Source: Endotrypanum monterogeii (Eukaryota > Euglenozoa > Kinetoplastea > Trypanosomatida > Trypanosomatidae). Taken from it: a DNA stretch of 64,000 nucleotides. Positions 51,779 to 61,545 of the stretch are shown one piece after another. The translations under genes were made by a program, and so were the position numbers. Position 1 is the first letter of the stretch, and the number at the start of each line of letters is the position of its first letter. The stretch spans positions 3,334,350-3,398,349 of the forward strand of contig CM007320.1 in assembly GCA_000333855.2 (NCBI GenBank), in the 5' to 3' direction. The notes beneath the pieces were generated by a model, which searched no databases, was not told the DNA's origin, and saw only the letters and a program-made list of their open reading frames with translations.

Positions 51779-51848
51779 GAGACCTACGGCAGACCTTGCC
51801 GGAGAAGACAGAAGTAAAACCACAAATTAGGCGCGTTGTCAAGAACAT
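51732..51848 (-). promoter_or_regulatory. Candidate uORF overlapping the COG2 start
   Basis: If trans-splicing uses the strong AG at 51855-51856, the first AUG of the COG2 mRNA is at 51848, in another frame. It opens a 38-codon ORF that runs past the ATG at 51778 and ends at 51732, just before the in-frame ATG at 51724. Splicing at a later AG near 51803 would remove it. Confidence 0.5.
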
Positions 51849-51854
51849 GCGCTC

Positions 51855-51896
51855 CTGAAATGAAGGGGGGGGGGAGGGGGCGAAAAAAAAAAAAAG
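51855..51896 (-). promoter_or_regulatory. Trans-splice acceptor of COG2
   Basis: In transcript sense a T-run, then C-runs, then TTCATTTCAG, with the AG complementary to CT at 51855-51856. It is among the clearest acceptors in the window. Confidence 0.6.
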
Positions 51897-52833
51897 AGAC
51901 GAGACGATGGTGCGTGAGTGGAAAGGATTGGCTGATGAGGGGAAAAAAGAAGAGCGCATGTGAAAGCACACCACTTTTTTGAACTGACCTACACAAGCAG
52001 TCCCTTGCACATATGTGAAAATGGCACCTGAAAATAGGAGCAGGTCGACATGCAACACCATGGATGATGTGCGAGCCGGGAGTGGAGTGTCATCTCATGG
52101 TAGAGCGGATCCACGCTGTCGGTGCGTGCAGAAGCTGTGACTCAACAATGAGGAAGCTACTGCCGAGAAAATACCCCTCAAGAATATTCTTCACTCTCTC
52201 TCTCTCCTCGCCCCATCCTTCAAAACGAAAAAAAAAACACATAAAGTGTGTCGCTCTTTCACTTTAGGGAACGAACGCAATGAGAAATAGCGCCTTGTTT
52301 CTTTTTTTTTTTGTATATGTGGACGCCCTAACACTCCTCAGACGTACGCACAAGATATTGAATACCGCTGAGCCCTCACGACCAGTCGCGTCCTCACAGC
52401 GTATCCGCTACCACACGAAGTCAAATCGGCACCACACCAGTATAGTACAACGCGGCAAAAGTCAACCAGAACTGACGGCACGCAAAAATTAAACAAACAA
52501 ACAAAGAACAACGCCGAGTGCTTTTCTCCAACGCAGCATGAGAAACACCGGCTCAGAAAACTCCGACATCTTCAAATATGCGGGAATTAAGCGGAAGGAA
52601 GACACCAGGCATTTACCTGTGAATGGCGAATTATGGGAAGAGCAAACATCACAACGAATCCGCCACCCCAAGCTTAGATTCTTCGTGTCTCTGTACCTCC
52701 AGATAGGAACCATCTCATCTACCATCACCATCACCGACACCAGCTATTAGGTACTGTGCAGTAGCCTACACCGGATCTCCTTCGGCGGCGGCTTTTATTT
52801 TCTCCATGTGGCGCAGGCGAGCTTCGCCGGAGC
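51897..52833. other. Spacer between COG2 and the Trp-rich protein gene
   Basis: No convincing gene seen on either strand. Confidence 0.5.
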
Positions 52834-53745
52834 TTACATCGAGCTGAACGCTTCCCGCGCTTCCTGGTGGCGAGCTTCACGCAGCCACGTCAAGTTTCCT
52901 CGTTCATTCTCGATGCTTCGTGGCTCATATACAGCTTTCCCGAACTGCCAATCCAAGTGGTGCATCCGCTCCCACTCCTGCACCACAGCGTCACGATTGT
53001 CAGTTGGCAAGGCATGCACGAAACCAAGTTGCGGTTGAAGGGGATGCGATCGCATTACCGCCTTTGCTGCCTCGGGTATGTCGTGCTGCTCAGGGCTCCG
53101 GGCCACTGTGACGTGAGTGAGGACGAAGTCGATAATGTTTGCCACGCTTTTCAGCTCTAGGCGGTCGGCAGAGGTGGGAGCGAGACGGAAGACACCCTCG
53201 ACGACTTGGTCCAGCACTCGCTCGCGGAGTGTTTCCTCCTCGAACACAAAATTTTCAATGATGCGCCGCTCCGGAAGGTCGGTGAGGGGCTTGCCCTCAA
53301 AATCCAATCGACGCAGCTCGTAGCCGTCGCGTTGTGTTTCTGAAAAAATGACCTCTGTGACTTTCTCCACGAGGTACCCTTGAATCTCCTCGTCGCTCAT
53401 GCTCAGTACCACGTCTGTGAATTCATCATCCCACGCAGCTGGGCGGATACCAGAGGGACGAGGGGGAGTGTAGTCATCAGGGGCTACATTGGGTAACCAT
53501 GGGTACTGTGTGTGCCACCACTTCCACGCGTACGCCGAGGTGCCGCGAGTGAGTCCACGACCCTCCGGATTGAAGCGCTCCACGTATGGCTGGGGCCGAT
53601 GGGAATGACCCTGTTCCCACTTCGAGATGCCCTGCGCCTCGCGCTGCCAACGGTTCAGCTCCTTATACTTTTGCATATGAGGGCGCCCCCGCCGCAGCAC
53701 ATTCTTGTGCTGCGACTTCAGCAATACTACCGTGCGGTACGGCAT
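52834..53745 (-). CDS. Hypothetical Trp/Arg-rich protein, possibly mitochondrial
   Basis: 303 residues with an ATG at 53745 (MPYRTVVLLKSQHK...). No family recognised. The first 85 residues are basic and rich in Trp, Tyr, His and Pro (KWEQGH, AYAWKWWHTQYPWLP). Residues 95-240 are more regular and acidic, with likely helices (DEEIQGYLVEKVTEVIF, LRERVLDQVVEGVF, SVANIIDFVLTHVTV). The C-terminus is again rich in W, H and R. Basic, aromatic-rich proteins of this size are common among kinetoplastid mitoribosome and RNA-processing subunits, so that is a guess at its place. No clear presequence is seen. Codon use and a clear upstream splice acceptor support a real gene. Confidence 0.75.
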   Translation of the reverse strand: MPYRTVVLLKSQHKNVLRRGRPHMQKYKELNRWQREAQGISKWEQGHSHRPQPYVERFNPEGRGLTRGTSAYAWKWWHTQYPWLPNVAPDDYTPPRPSGIRPAAWDDEFTDVVLSMSDEEIQGYLVEKVTEVIFSETQRDGYELRRLDFEGKPLTDLPERRIIENFVFEEETLRERVLDQVVEGVFRLAPTSADRLELKSVANIIDFVLTHVTVARSPEQHDIPEAAKAVMRSHPLQPQLGFVHALPTDNRDAVVQEWERMHHLDWQFGKAVYEPRSIENERGNLTWLREARHQEAREAFSSM

Positions 53746-53859
53746 AACGATTCCGTATGGGTTCTGTGCCCGTGCGTGGGTACGGATGGCAGCCTGGGTG
53801 GAGGCAGAAGCAGCAGTGCTTTAAGCGCGAGGAGCTGCAGGATGCTCTGCACTGACAGC

Positions 53860-53875
53860 CTGAAAAAAAGGAGTA
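53860..53875 (-). promoter_or_regulatory. Trans-splice acceptor of the Trp-rich protein gene
   Basis: In transcript sense CTCCTTTTTTTCAG, with the AG complementary to CT at 53860-53861. The resulting 114-nt 5' UTR contains no upstream ATG. Confidence 0.55.
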
Positions 53876-55620
53876 CCAAACAAAGTATCATGCGGGATAA
53901 TAGTAAAAAAAAAACAAGTAAGCATAGTTCAAAGGGAGGAAGCAGGAAACAGCGAGTCACACAAGGGACTTTACAGGAATGATCGCTCGTCGTTGAACAG
54001 AAACCGTGACAGTAACGCAGACGTGCTCTCCTCTCCCGCCCCTCGACGAGGAACGAGAAAAAAAAAACATGGGTGCGGCCACCAAGAGAAACACTCTTGC
54101 GTGAATGTTGCAGGTTGGAGCGCACACAACACCAGTTCTTTGGGGAGACTGAACGAGAAACCCTATATATACGTATATATCCCCAGAACTAGTCACCAGG
54201 CCCATCAGCACCTAAACACCCGCTGATGGCATCGAACAGACCCCAAACCCTGCTGCAGAAATGACTAGTGCGCTCGCTCTTGGATCGATCACCCCTGGGT
54301 AATTACCTTTTGAATGGTAATTATTTTTTTTCTTTCGCTACTTTTTCTATATTTTGGGGAGATACCTCTCGACATCCACGTTACAAACCTTACCAAACAC
54401 TCACTCGTGCATCCGAAACAGACACAGGAATACGCTGTCACAACCACCGAAGTCAACAATAGAACAACAACACAGCCTTAGGACAAATAAAAAATTAGGT
54501 TTTTTTTTCATTCAACTTTTTTTTTCCGGGAAACGGAAGGAGAACGAAGATAAAAGAGGAGGGGGAGAGGAGACTGCTGTCGATGTGTCTCTGGGTCAAC
54601 TCATTTATTTCGTTTGTGCCCTTTTCTGTTTGCTCTCGATCATGCAACGACTGACAAGTGAAACAAACATACAGAGCGAAAATGCGAGAAGAGGGAAAAA
54701 ACTGAAAAGTCTGAAGAAGTGCATGATCGGAAGAGCGAACAGAAATACGCACACACACAGACAGAAAAGAGAGAGGTTCCCTAGTGAAGGAAGAAGAAAA
54801 GGAGTGAGGTAAAGTCAACACCTGCTTGTGTGCAATAAGGCGCATCTCGACGGGGACATACTTGTGGCTCAGACCCCAGCACTGTCCCTCGAAGACCGCA
54901 TCAAAGCTCCTCCTGCAGGCCCTATAGTAATATCACATGGTGTGGGTCACTCTGTTTTTTTTTTCGTCCAGTTTATTTGTCCAGAAAGCTGAAAGGAACT
55001 CGAGGACAAAAAGGGAAACGATTGAGGGCGTGTACAACCAAACGCCGCATCCGCCATAGGAGGGGGTTCGCCAAGGTGCACGTGTCTGTGCGTGTGTACG
55101 CAAATGTGCACACGCACAGCAAAAAAAAAAAAAGCATGGAGTCACTCCCCAACCCAGTGGGGAGGGTGGGAGAAGGAGAACAAACAGAAAAAGAACAAAC
55201 ACGGAAAATCTGACGAATTCACAGAAGCGTATCAGAGGCGAGACAAAAGCAGCATAACATCTGCACGAGCATGTACGCTGAGAAGAAGGGAAGGGGAGAG
55301 ACTGATAGGCATCTTCAGGGGAGGGTCAGGATGATGGGTGTCTATCTTGCTGTTGCTCAAATTTTGTTGCATAGCGTTCTCCCTCCTGGCGGTTCTTAGC
55401 TAAGACCGAAGGGGGGGTATGAAAAAAAAAGGGGGGATTACTAAATAAATAAATAAATATATATATATACGTATATGTGCATACATGTATATATTTTTTA
55501 TTCATCCATAAATCGCCGACTGACGATGAAGTCACCGTGCAGTGACTTGTTGAAGAACGGGAGGAAGAGAGAGCCGTGTAGGGTGGGGGGGAGAGTTCAT
55601 TGTCAAGTTCTCAGACACAG
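53876..55620. other. Spacer between the Trp-rich protein and eIF4G genes
   Basis: No convincing gene. A short inverted repeat TAATTACC / GGTAATTA (arms 54300-54307 and 54316-54323) and an AAAT/AT tract are the only structures noted. Confidence 0.5.
55442..55468. repeat. (AAAT)n-(AT)n tract
   Basis: About four AAAT units followed by an AT run, in the putative 3' UTR of the eIF4G-like gene. Confidence 0.9.
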
Positions 55621-57894
55621 CTACGACACACTGGGGTACATCTTCTCCATTTGTTCGACGAAACCTCTGTATTTCTCGTTAGTTTGGTTCTCTCGAATCC
55701 ATTCCTGTGCCTCGGCTTCGTCGAGGTAGCCTTGTTGGCTGAGCTCAATCATAAAGTCGGAAGTGATGTCCTTCATGAAGGTGCGCTGCTTTATAGAGGC
55801 AATGCAGCTGAGGATCTCACTGCAGGTGGGCTTGTCGCCAGGGTGGGCTTCCTGCCACTTGCCGAGAACAGATGTCCACACCTCGAGAAAGTCTTCCTCC
55901 CACTCCATCTCCGCTCCGTCAAGCGGCACGTACAGAGCATCAAGGTAGTTGGCGGTACGCGCCATGACGTTACTTACCATCGACAGAAAGTCCATCGACT
56001 TGGTTTTTGTGAGGCACGTCACGAAGCGGCTGTACACCTTCGGGAGGTCCTCCTTCAGATTGTACGCCAACGCGTTTGTCAGACACCACGAGAAGCCCCG
56101 AGATAGCTCATTGATGTCAAACATTCCACTGCTCAGCGCGTCCATGAAGAGCTGGCGGTCCGCATCGGAGGCTGTCTCTGTCACCTTCTTCACAATGATG
56201 TACACAGCACACATACGGCACATGTGCGTGGCGTCCTGTGGAACCATCTCCACAATTGCCTCGCCGGCGGCGGACCAGTCTCCGTCCGTATGCGCATCGC
56301 GGATACAACTTAGCACACGTGCGCTGAGGTCTTCGTCCACACACTTTGGCGGTGTGGCAAGGGCCATCAGCTTGCGGTCTTCATCTGTTGCCTGTGGAAG
56401 GGACGCGGCTCCGGACTGAGAAGCCATGGGCGGTGACGCCGGCCCCTCTCCTGGGAAGGGAGGCGGTGGCATCATATGCTCGTTACTATTCTGAACTTGA
56501 CTGAGGTCGTTGAAGCTGACGACGCGCTCCTGGCGCAGGCTTCCCAGGCCACCGGCGCGGCTACCTTTGTCGTCTCCTCCCTCTGCCATGCTGGCAGGCC
56601 GTGGCATGCCGCGGCCGCCGCCAGAGTTGGAGCCGCCAATACTGGGCCCACGACCCCCAGTGTGTTGCTGCTGCCACGACCCGCCTGCGGGACCACTGAA
56701 GTTGTTAGGGGATGAGTTTGAGTGGCTGTGATCGTTTGCTCCACTAAAGCCGCCGGCGTTGCTGTGACTGCCGCCTGTGGTATTGCTAGAGCGGTGGTGG
56801 GTGCGCTCGGTGTTGGTTGCGTTGCCGCTGCTGTCTTCCGCGCCGCCAGCAGAGGAGTCCTGAGTCTGAGTCTCCTTTGGCTTCCACCCACTGTTGCGCC
56901 ACTCCATTAAATTCTGAATGAGGAAGCGAATGCGCCTAGAGAAGCGGGGATCGTTCATTGAAGAGTTCAACGCGCGCCAGATGGTATCGTGCGGATGCTC
57001 AGCGGTGGCAGCGTCCTTCGGCACGTGGTGAAGCGCCATGGCTGCATTTTCATCAAAACGCTTGCCAATAACATTCATGAGACTCACCATCATCTCGAGG
57101 TCGGCGTCTGTTGTGACCAGCTTGGGGCTTGGAATGAAGCCCAGAACAAGCGCTGTCGAGCACACGGCCAGAATCACACGGTGCGAGATCACAGAGCGCA
57201 TGTACAGTTCTCCAACAAACTTAATGTTAGCCATATTACGCTTTCGCAGCTGCTCCTCAGCCTCGGCGTTCGATGGCGGTGGCTGGTTGACGAAGCTGTC
57301 ATGGAATTCTTGGCAGCGCTTCACCAACGCGTTGCGCACGCGACCATTCACGGACTTCTGGTCGTCATTTCTGGCCTGCATTGCTGCCATGAGCTGGCCA
57401 AGCTCGGAGTTCGGCTTTTCTGTGGCCTCAGTGACGAGATCCTGCTCGTAGACCTTGATGCGCTGGCACAGTTGAGCGTACACGCCAGAGAACACCGGCT
57501 CCGCCATGGCCTTATTAAAAATAATGTCCACAGCACCTTTCAGTACCAAGGGGTTCAGGACCAAGTCTGGCGAGAGAGCCTCCTCCACAACGGCGTCGAA
57601 GTTCTTGCTAGTCAACTTGTTTAGCGTCGCCTGCACACGGCGTAACTCCCGCTCCGATTCATCCATTTCATTCTTGTCCCGCACACGAAACCCGTTTTCG
57701 GACATCACCAGTTTCGGAATTTCCGCTTTGCGCTGTTTCTCTAAGCGGGACACCAACAGTACACGCTCAAGCGAGAAGTTGGGCTCTGGAATGGCTGTCC
57801 AGGTGTCTCGAAAAGCGAGGATGTCGGCGAGCGTCATCTGGTTCTTCACCTTCTCCTCCTTCTGAGGAACAATGCGGCGCAAGTTGAAAAGCAT
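55621..57894 (-). CDS. eIF4G-like translation initiation factor (EIF4G3/4 type)
   Basis: 757 residues from the ATG at 57894 (MLFNLRRIVP...). Residues about 83-345 match a MIF4G HEAT-repeat domain, the part of eIF4G that binds eIF4A: RRVQATLNKLTSKNFDAVVEE, FVGELYMRSVI, then RIRFLIQNLMEWRNSGW at its end. A Gly/Asn/Ser/Arg-rich linker follows (about 350-500), and then a helical MA3-like region (about 525-757). The N-terminal 50 residues are short, as in trypanosomatid EIF4G3 and EIF4G4, which carry their eIF4E-binding motif there. The segment EPNFSLERVL (37-46) resembles the EIF4G3 motif in style but lacks its Tyr. Which of the five paralogues it is remains open. It acts in cap-dependent initiation in the cytosol. 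Confidence 0.85.
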   Translation of the reverse strand: MLFNLRRIVPQKEEKVKNQMTLADILAFRDTWTAIPEPNFSLERVLLVSRLEKQRKAEIPKLVMSENGFRVRDKNEMDESERELRRVQATLNKLTSKNFDAVVEEALSPDLVLNPLVLKGAVDIIFNKAMAEPVFSGVYAQLCQRIKVYEQDLVTEATEKPNSELGQLMAAMQARNDDQKSVNGRVRNALVKRCQEFHDSFVNQPPPSNAEAEEQLRKRNMANIKFVGELYMRSVISHRVILAVCSTALVLGFIPSPKLVTTDADLEMMVSLMNVIGKRFDENAAMALHHVPKDAATAEHPHDTIWRALNSSMNDPRFSRRIRFLIQNLMEWRNSGWKPKETQTQDSSAGGAEDSSGNATNTERTHHRSSNTTGGSHSNAGGFSGANDHSHSNSSPNNFSGPAGGSWQQQHTGGRGPSIGGSNSGGGRGMPRPASMAEGGDDKGSRAGGLGSLRQERVVSFNDLSQVQNSNEHMMPPPPFPGEGPASPPMASQSGAASLPQATDEDRKLMALATPPKCVDEDLSARVLSCIRDAHTDGDWSAAGEAIVEMVPQDATHMCRMCAVYIIVKKVTETASDADRQLFMDALSSGMFDINELSRGFSWCLTNALAYNLKEDLPKVYSRFVTCLTKTKSMDFLSMVSNVMARTANYLDALYVPLDGAEMEWEEDFLEVWTSVLGKWQEAHPGDKPTCSEILSCIASIKQRTFMKDITSDFMIELSQQGYLDEAEAQEWIRENQTNEKYRGFVEQMEKMYPSVS

Positions 57895-59157
57895 GATTGA
57901 AAGCGCAGGCAATAAAAAAGTGGGGGGGGTTCTTCTTTTTTCTCCGTTCGAACCAATGAGGTGACGGCGAAATCTACGCGATGGGGTGGGGCCACTGGCT
58001 GCGGTTTTCTCGAAGTTTTCCTATCCTGCTTTGTTTTAAGCCCAATCGAACGGTCAAATGTTGCTGTGGTCGCGGTGTTCTCTACCTGTATGCGTGTGTG
58101 TGTGGGGTGGGGGGGGGAAGCAAACACGTGGACTTATCTGCCTCTCGTTTCGAGAATTGACAGCGGAGGTCAAACAATTGGTACTCTGAAAGTGACCGAG
58201 GAGGGAGTTGCTGGTAAAGTCGAGGGAAAGAAGGCGAGTCTGTAAAAACAAAAATATTGCACACACGTCTTGTCAAGACCAACAACCTGAGAGCGTCACA
58301 AAAATGTTTTTCTCTTGTATGAAAATCCGAGGGGACGGCAACCACTACTGGTGACTTGAAATGTTCTGCCACAGCACATGTTGTGGGTCAGAAGGAATCG
58401 GATTCATTTTTTTTTTTCGTCAGCAGATTATGGGGCAGCGGGAGAAAAGAGTAGCACAAGCATAGGGGCAGGGGGAGGACGGAATGCACATAAACAGGCA
58501 AGAGGAAATGAGCCATCAATATGAACCGAAACTAGTGTCAACTCCACTGTTCAGCAGTTGCATACGAGAAAAGAAAAAATTCAAGAATACAAACTCTAGA
58601 AAGACGAGTGAGCCGCAAAAGGTGACGGATGCATACATCGTCGTAGAAGCGCTCCAAATAAAGGATGTAAGATGAAGATAAATCACCAGCTGTAATCGTG
58701 CGAAAGGTAGCAGCGCACAAAACAGCGCCGAGCAACAGTGAGTAGGGAAGTATATTGCTCGGTGTGGTGAAAAGCAGCGTGTCAGCTGGTTATCGAGGAA
58801 GTCCTCATATTTTGCGCCCGTTCGCTGTATCAACCATGGCACATAGTGTGCAGTGAAATGAGATGGTCAATAGTCACCTAGCTACCGCGGCATTGCTACA
58901 TTTTAACAAGATCTTTTTCGTGTGTAAAAGTGAGACAAAGGCGTCACAGTGGACAGCTCTATAAAAAAAAGGAAATATTTGTGCGGTGTGCCTTGAAACA
59001 AAACAAAAATTCCTTTTCTTTCCCGGGGAAACGAAAGAGAGGCAAGGACTCGGTATACCCGTGCCCCGCGACCGGTAGCAGCAGTTTGAAGAGCAGAAAA
59101 CCTAGAGCCGAGGCAAGCAGAAGTGGATTCGACAAAAAAACGCACAGCGTCTACCTG

Positions 59158-59193
<36 letters not shown>

Positions 59194-59477
59194 TCTACTG
59201 CCCTCATACCGGCACGAACACAAATGCTCAAATACAAACAAAGATGATTCCCTCTGCACAATGCCAAGACAAAACACCGTCGCCGGGGACAAAAAGACGA
59301 GAAAAATTCTCCTGCAGACCCTCTCCCTTCCCCCCCCCCCGGCTGCCTCCCCTCTCAACGTATGTGTGTCACAATATTCTCCTCCCCCGCACATTATAGC
59401 GAAACTTGCGAGATCTTCCTCTGCTCGAAATCAAAGGCATATCTCTTGTATAGCAGGTATAAACGTGGTTCTGTCTC
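57895..59477. other. Spacer between eIF4G and the small unknown gene
   Basis: No convincing gene. Contains an AT run and G- and C-runs. Confidence 0.5.
59160..59190. repeat. (AT)n microsatellite
   Basis: AT run of about 31 bp. Confidence 0.95.
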
Positions 59478-59918
59478 TCATAACGAGAAAGGTGGTGGAC
59501 AAATCATTGAGTGTAATGCACTGATCGCGTCACCCGCGGCGCGAGTAGCCATGCGACCATCGACCTCAGTGGGTGTCGAGCGTGATGTAAGCTGTACTAG
59601 ACGGTGGGCAATCGTCGAGGAGGACTCGATTCTGAGCAACACTTCCTGGTCTGCCCGATAACTCGGGATACGGTTTGCACCACTGAGCTGTCTGACAAAC
59701 GGTCGAGTAGGCGACTTCCCAGGCGCATTGGCTTTCCAGAGGGCAGCCAGCCTCGACCGCTGCTCCTCGATGCACTGCGCACGTCTGGCGTACTCGGGCG
59801 TCACTCCAAGATATAGCTCCCTCGGAGAAGGCAAATGGAGAACGCTTACGTAGGGTGCATCGGCACGGCGGGGTGAACGTTTCCGACGACACCTTGGTAG
59901 CTCTTGTGAGGGATTCAT
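59478..59918 (-). CDS. Small hypothetical protein
   Basis: 146 residues from the ATG at 59918 (MNPSQELPRC...). No family recognised. The composition is protein-like: a basic head (RCRRKRSPRRAD), a likely helix near 45-67 (YARRAQCIEEQRSRLAALWKAN), a segment with PFVRQLSGANRIPSYRADQEVLLRIE, and a Thr/Ala-rich end. It lies on the same strand as all other genes, in a 3.7-kb interval that otherwise has none. Codon composition differs from the poly-A/T spacer around it. No strong pyrimidine tract was found upstream, so it is less certain than the other genes. Confidence 0.55.
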   Translation of the reverse strand: MNPSQELPRCRRKRSPRRADAPYVSVLHLPSPRELYLGVTPEYARRAQCIEEQRSRLAALWKANAPGKSPTRPFVRQLSGANRIPSYRADQEVLLRIESSSTIAHRLVQLTSRSTPTEVDGRMATRAAGDAISALHSMICPPPFSL

Positions 59919-60149
59919 TTCACAGCAGCACAAATGGCGTCCCCCTTCACCACCACCACCCCCTCTCTAGTGCACACAGCAGAATCGAATGCCGTATACT
60001 TTACAGTAGCCACGTGGGATATGTGATGCGCCTTGGCGTCTATATACGCGAAGAGGAGTAATGATTGAAGAACTCGAGCATGACAGATACCCACCAAAGA
60101 AAAAAAAAACACAAAGAGTAGATCAGATTCTGTAGAAGAACAAGCGAGG

Positions 60150-60151
<2 letters not shown>

Positions 60152-60188
<37 letters not shown>
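60152..60188. repeat. (TG)n microsatellite
   Basis: TG run of about 37 bp. Confidence 0.95.
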
Positions 60189-60192
<4 letters not shown>

Positions 60193-60785
60193 GTCGACGA
60201 CGACGGTCTCTATTAAAGTCATCAAAGCAAAAGTACAGTAGGTGTCAAGAATAATATTTTTTTTTTTTGAAAGGGATAAGGAAAGGGAGGGTGAGTCACT
60301 TTGGCGGAAAAAAAAGCTTTGTTTCTCAGTTTCTTGTTGCTCGGCGATAAAATCTGCGGCAACTTAAAAAAAGAAACTAAGAGTTGTGCAAAGTGGCTAA
60401 TCGTTTTCTCTTGCCAAACTGATTCTAAGCCATCAGGCGTTTCTGAAATAGAAGGAGAAAATTTATGACCCACGTCTTTGTTTTTCTCAGTGTCCATTAA
60501 GAGACACCTACGTAGTCTGACCCTGCGAGCACTGAGCATCTTTTTTTTTCACGTCCACAGTGTGTCCCGGTCCCCAGACAAGGGGTAAGAAAAACTTGCC
60601 TAACCGTATTCTGCATGTTTTGGAGAACAACCGTCAATATCCTCTTCCCATCTGGAAAGGGGGCAGGGGGAACCCGATCGATGGAGAAAGACCGCACAAA
60701 GACATTCAGTCGAGAACATACACAGTAAGAATTCGCACGTAGGCAAAAGAAAAAGGAAAGCAAAAAAAAAAGAGTGAAGATGGAA

Positions 60786-60788
<3 letters not shown>

Positions 60789-60825
<37 letters not shown>
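60789..60825. repeat. (TG)n microsatellite, left of the gap
   Basis: TG run of about 37 bp. The 50 bases after it resemble the bases after the TG run at 61161. Confidence 0.9.
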
Positions 60826-60827
<2 letters not shown>

Positions 60828-60881
60828 TAATACTCGTACGGAAAGAAAAACGTGAGAGACGTCGACGAAGACACGAGGTAG

Positions 60882-61160
60882 NNNNNNNNNNNNNNNNNNN
60901 NNNNNNNNNNNNNNNNNNNNNNNNNNNNNNNNNNNNNNNNNNNNNNNNNNNNNNNNNNNNNNNNNNNNNNNNNNNNNNNNNNNNNNNNNNNNNNNNNNNN
61001 NNNNNNNNNNNNNNNNNNNNNNNNNNNNNNNNNNNNNNNNNNNNNNNNNNNNNNNNNNNNNNNNNNNNNNNNNNNNNNNNNNNNNNNNNNNNNNNNNNNN
61101 NNNNNNNNNNNNNNNNNNNNNNNNNNNNNNNNNNNNNNNNNNNNNNNNNNNNNNNNNNNN
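60882..61160. other. Assembly gap (279 N), possibly false
   Basis: Run of 279 N. Both flanks consist of a TG run followed by similar sequence, as if one locus were represented twice. Confidence 0.85.
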
Positions 61161-61185
61161 TGTGTGTGTGTGTGTGTGTGTGTGT
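61161..61185. repeat. (TG)n microsatellite, right of the gap
   Basis: TG run of 25 bp starting directly at the gap edge. Confidence 0.9.
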
Positions 61186-61225
61186 AAATATATACGGTAA
61201 GGAAAAACGAACGGAGAACATCGCC

Positions 61226-61228
<3 letters not shown>

Positions 61229-61269
<41 letters not shown>
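61229..61269. repeat. (AT)n microsatellite
   Basis: AT run of about 41 bp followed by ATGT-type imperfect units. Confidence 0.95.
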
Positions 61270-61275
<6 letters not shown>

Positions 61276-61545
61276 GTACGTATGTATGTATGTATAAAAA
61301 ATATCATACGATCAGCGAAAAAAAAAAGGCGTTCAAAGAGTGGGTGTGCAACAAAGCAAAAATATAGAAAAAAAAGACAATGCAATAAGCCAGTCACACA
61401 GCGTCAGCGTCGTTTCTGGTATCACCAACAAAACAAACAATCGAGACATTTATATTTAAAAAATGACAGGAGGTGGCACTGGGCGAATACACCACCCACC
61501 AAATACGAGACCAGACTTCCCATCCTCATCTCGATAAGTGGCGAG

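Larger units (their letters stand above)
59919..61545. other. Spacer with a large N-gap
   Basis: No convincing gene. Contains three TG/GT tracts, an AT tract and 279 N. Confidence 0.5.

Noticed and set aside
54300..54323. Inverted repeat TAATTACC / GGTAATTA
   Set aside because: 8-bp AT-rich arms are common by chance in 64 kb.
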